Translations under genes and position numbers: made by a program
Shown here: piece by piece, positions 5,894 through 7,171 of the stretch
Layout of the letters: the number at the start of each line of letters is the position of its first letter
Position numbering within the stretch: the first letter of the stretch is position 1
Notes under the pieces: model-generated
The model's database searches: none
The model's input: the letters and a program-made list of their open reading frames with translations, nothing else
What the model was told of the DNA's origin: nothing
Origin: Deltaproteobacteria bacterium
Lineage (GTDB): Bacteria > Desulfobacterota > Desulfobacteria > Desulfobacterales > ETH-SRB1
Length of the DNA stretch: 7,171 nt
NCBI GenBank assembly: GCA_030627405.1
Contig: DAOUSD010000075.1
Coordinates: 1 to 7,171, forward strand
Reading direction: 5' to 3'

Positions 5894-6919
5894 TCAGCTT
5901 GGGTTTATAAGTTGTTCATGTGAGATTCGGGATAGCCAGGCTTCAAGTCGCTTTAGCCCTTCCTTCGTAGATACGCGTGGAATGTACCCCAAATCATTTT
6001 GGGCGGTACTTATATCAAACCAGTGGGATTTTGCAAGTTCATTTGCAACAAAACGCGTCATTTCAGGTTCGCTTTTAATATTTATAATATTATAAACAAG
6101 TTCGAGAATGGCTCCAATAAGCCATGCAGCTTTGTGTGATATTGAACGTTTAACGGGAGGAAGCCCGCCTGCTTTTAAAATGTTGTTTATCATTTCCCAT
6201 AATAAAACAGGTTTTCCCTGGCTGATGAAATAAATGTTTCCTGAAATACCTGGATTTTCATCCAGTTTTACTGCAGCCAGAATATGAGCATAAGCAGCAT
6301 TGTCTATGTAAATCGTATCCACAAGATTTTTGCCGTTACCTACTATTAATAGCTGTTTTGCTCTTGAAATAATTTTTGGAACTATATGGCTGTCTTTTGG
6401 ACCCCATATCAAATGCGGTCTTAATATAACAGTTAACAGGCTGTCACCGGCAGCTCTAACAGCCTGTTCGGCAAGGGCCTTTGTTTTTGGATAGCATGCA
6501 TTATAATTTGTTGGGTATGGATAGGATTCATTTACACCTTCCATATCTGTTCCATCAAAGATAACGCTTGGCGAGCTTGTATAGACGAGTTTTGAAACAT
6601 TATGTTTTTTACAGGCTTCAATAATATTTTGAGTTCCTGTAACGTTGGTTCTGTAATAATCGGAATAAGCTCCCCAAACACCGGCTTTAGCTGCAACATG
6701 AAATACAAGATCAACCCCCCTGCATGCATTTTCTACAGAGGTTTTATCAGCAATATCGCCCTGAAACTGTTCAACCCCCATAGATGCAAGCTTTAGGTAA
6801 TAGCTGCGGGAAAAGCTTCGGACATGGTCGCCTCTTTCCACCAGCAGCTTAACTATAGCGCTGCCCAGGAAACCTCCACCTCCTGTAACCAAAACCTTTT
6901 GAGATGCTCTTTTTTTCAT
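5894..6919 (-). CDS. NAD(P)-dependent extended SDR, OleD-like (2-alkyl-3-oxoalkanoate reductase type)
   Basis: An extended short-chain dehydrogenase/reductase of the 3-beta-HSD/epimerase type. Counting from the preferred ATG (341 residues), the nucleotide-binding TGGGGFLG is at 12-19, DIAD at 55-58, HVAAKAGVWG at 74-83, the catalytic serine region YTSSPSV at 113-119, and YPKTK (catalytic Y and K of YxxxK) at 143-147. RPHLIWGP is at 167-174, VDTIYIDNAA at 200-209 and YFISQGKPV at 230-238. The tail EPEMTRFVANELAKSHW through GYIPRVSTKEGLKRL closely resembles OleD, which reduces 2-alkyl-3-oxoalkanoates in the OleABCD long-chain olefin pathway. OleA, B and C are not in the window, so the substrate is inferred. 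The ATG at 6919-6917 is chosen because GGGGA lies eight bases upstream. An in-frame TTG at 6937 would add six residues but has no ribosome site. Confidence 0.88.
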   Translation of the reverse strand: MKKRASQKVLVTGGGGFLGSAIVKLLVERGDHVRSFSRSYYLKLASMGVEQFQGDIADKTSVENACRGVDLVFHVAAKAGVWGAYSDYYRTNVTGTQNIIEACKKHNVSKLVYTSSPSVIFDGTDMEGVNESYPYPTNYNACYPKTKALAEQAVRAAGDSLLTVILRPHLIWGPKDSHIVPKIISRAKQLLIVGNGKNLVDTIYIDNAAYAHILAAVKLDENPGISGNIYFISQGKPVLLWEMINNILKAGGLPPVKRSISHKAAWLIGAILELVYNIINIKSEPEMTRFVANELAKSHWFDISTAQNDLGYIPRVSTKEGLKRLEAWLSRISHEQLINPS

Positions 6920-7023
6920 ACCATTTTCCCCAACCAATCAAGAGCCGGAAAGCCGGACCAGAGTATCAAACAGCTTTGCCCGATCCGTCTCCGCCCTGTT
7001 GGCTGTTTTTATGTAAAGAGCGC

Positions 7024-7170
7024 TCATAATTTCAAATTTTTCAGATGACTATTAATAAGCTTAATATCTAATTCATCAGGATCAAATTCTCCACCAACCC
7101 ATTCAAACATAGATTCGTGTTCTTCGTGCTTTGGGTTTTGAATAGCCTCTAAAAAATCAGAATACCCCCA
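7024..7170 (-). CDS. pRiA4b ORF-3-like protein, C-terminal part (runs off the window)
   Basis: Only the last 48 residues and the stop TGA (7026-7024) are present; the gene starts beyond the right edge. The fragment begins WGYSDFLEAI, continues with NPKHEEHESMFEWVGG and then EFDPDELDIKLIN. This is the characteristic C-terminus of the plasmid pRiA4b ORF-3-like family (the IS1096 TnpR passenger family), whose members end with a CGG-WGY-FLEAI, HPEHEEM-EWVGG, FDPE-FD pattern. The molecular function of the family is unknown, and members are often found on plasmids, near transposons and in scattered chromosomal sites. It ends 104 bases before the OleD-like ATG. That gap has a CCGG-loop-CCGG hairpin but no T-run, so the two may or may not share a transcript. 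Confidence 0.85.
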   Translation of the reverse strand, partial: WGYSDFLEAIQNPKHEEHESMFEWVGGEFDPDELDIKLINSHLKNLKL

Positions 7171-7171
7171 A

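Noticed and set aside
5696..5923. 75-codon plus-strand frame from the repeat element into the OleD-like gene end.
   Set aside because: It starts inside the repeat arm, has no ribosome site, has a composition unlike a protein family and overlaps the end of a well-supported gene.
6941..6958. CCGG-loop-CCGG hairpin between the pRiA4b-like and OleD-like genes as a terminator.
   Set aside because: The stem is only 4 bp and there is no T-run after it on the minus strand.

Overview
The window looks like a piece of a chromosome from an anaerobic bacterium, most plausibly a sulfate-reducing or syntrophic member of the Desulfobacterota (old Deltaproteobacteria). This is an inference from the mix of families (stand-alone PocR-type sensor proteins, AMP-forming acetyl-CoA synthetase, an OleD-like reductase, a pRiA4b ORF-3-like protein), the moderate GC content and the clear Shine-Dalgarno sites. 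There is no rRNA or other taxonomic marker. Every convincing gene lies on the minus strand, so transcription runs from high to low coordinates.

In transcription order: (1) 7170-7024, the last 48 codons of a pRiA4b ORF-3-like protein, entering from the right edge. (2) 6919-5894, an OleD-like extended short-chain dehydrogenase/reductase. (3) 5893-5500, a 394-bp gene-free gap that contains a 168-bp element with inverted arms made of degenerate 7-bp repeats. (4) 5499-4966, a stand-alone PocR-domain protein. (5) 4953-4926, a strong sigma70-type promoter. (6) 4856-917, a tight cluster of four genes: a second PocR-domain protein, a 239-residue helical protein of unknown function, acetyl-CoA synthetase (acs) and a DUF72 protein. 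(7) 917-508, the remains of a DASS (SLC13) anion/dicarboxylate transporter, N-terminally deleted and frameshifted, joined to the DUF72 gene by a TGATG stop/start overlap. (8) A promoter at 478-451 with a hairpin near the expected RNA start, followed by (9) 342-97, an 81-residue protein of unknown function.

The central unit is pocR-like / unknown / acs / DUF72. Gaps are 9, 12 and 28 bases, with ribosome-binding sites next to or overlapping the preceding stop codon, so it is very probably one transcript. The two PocR proteins share four aligned cysteines and may be ligand or redox sensors. One is physically tied to acetate activation through a protein family I do not recognise, and this is the most interesting lead here. 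The transporter remnant at the end of the cluster suggests that an organic-acid uptake gene lay near acs before being destroyed. I see no CRISPR array, tRNA, rRNA or complete mobile element.
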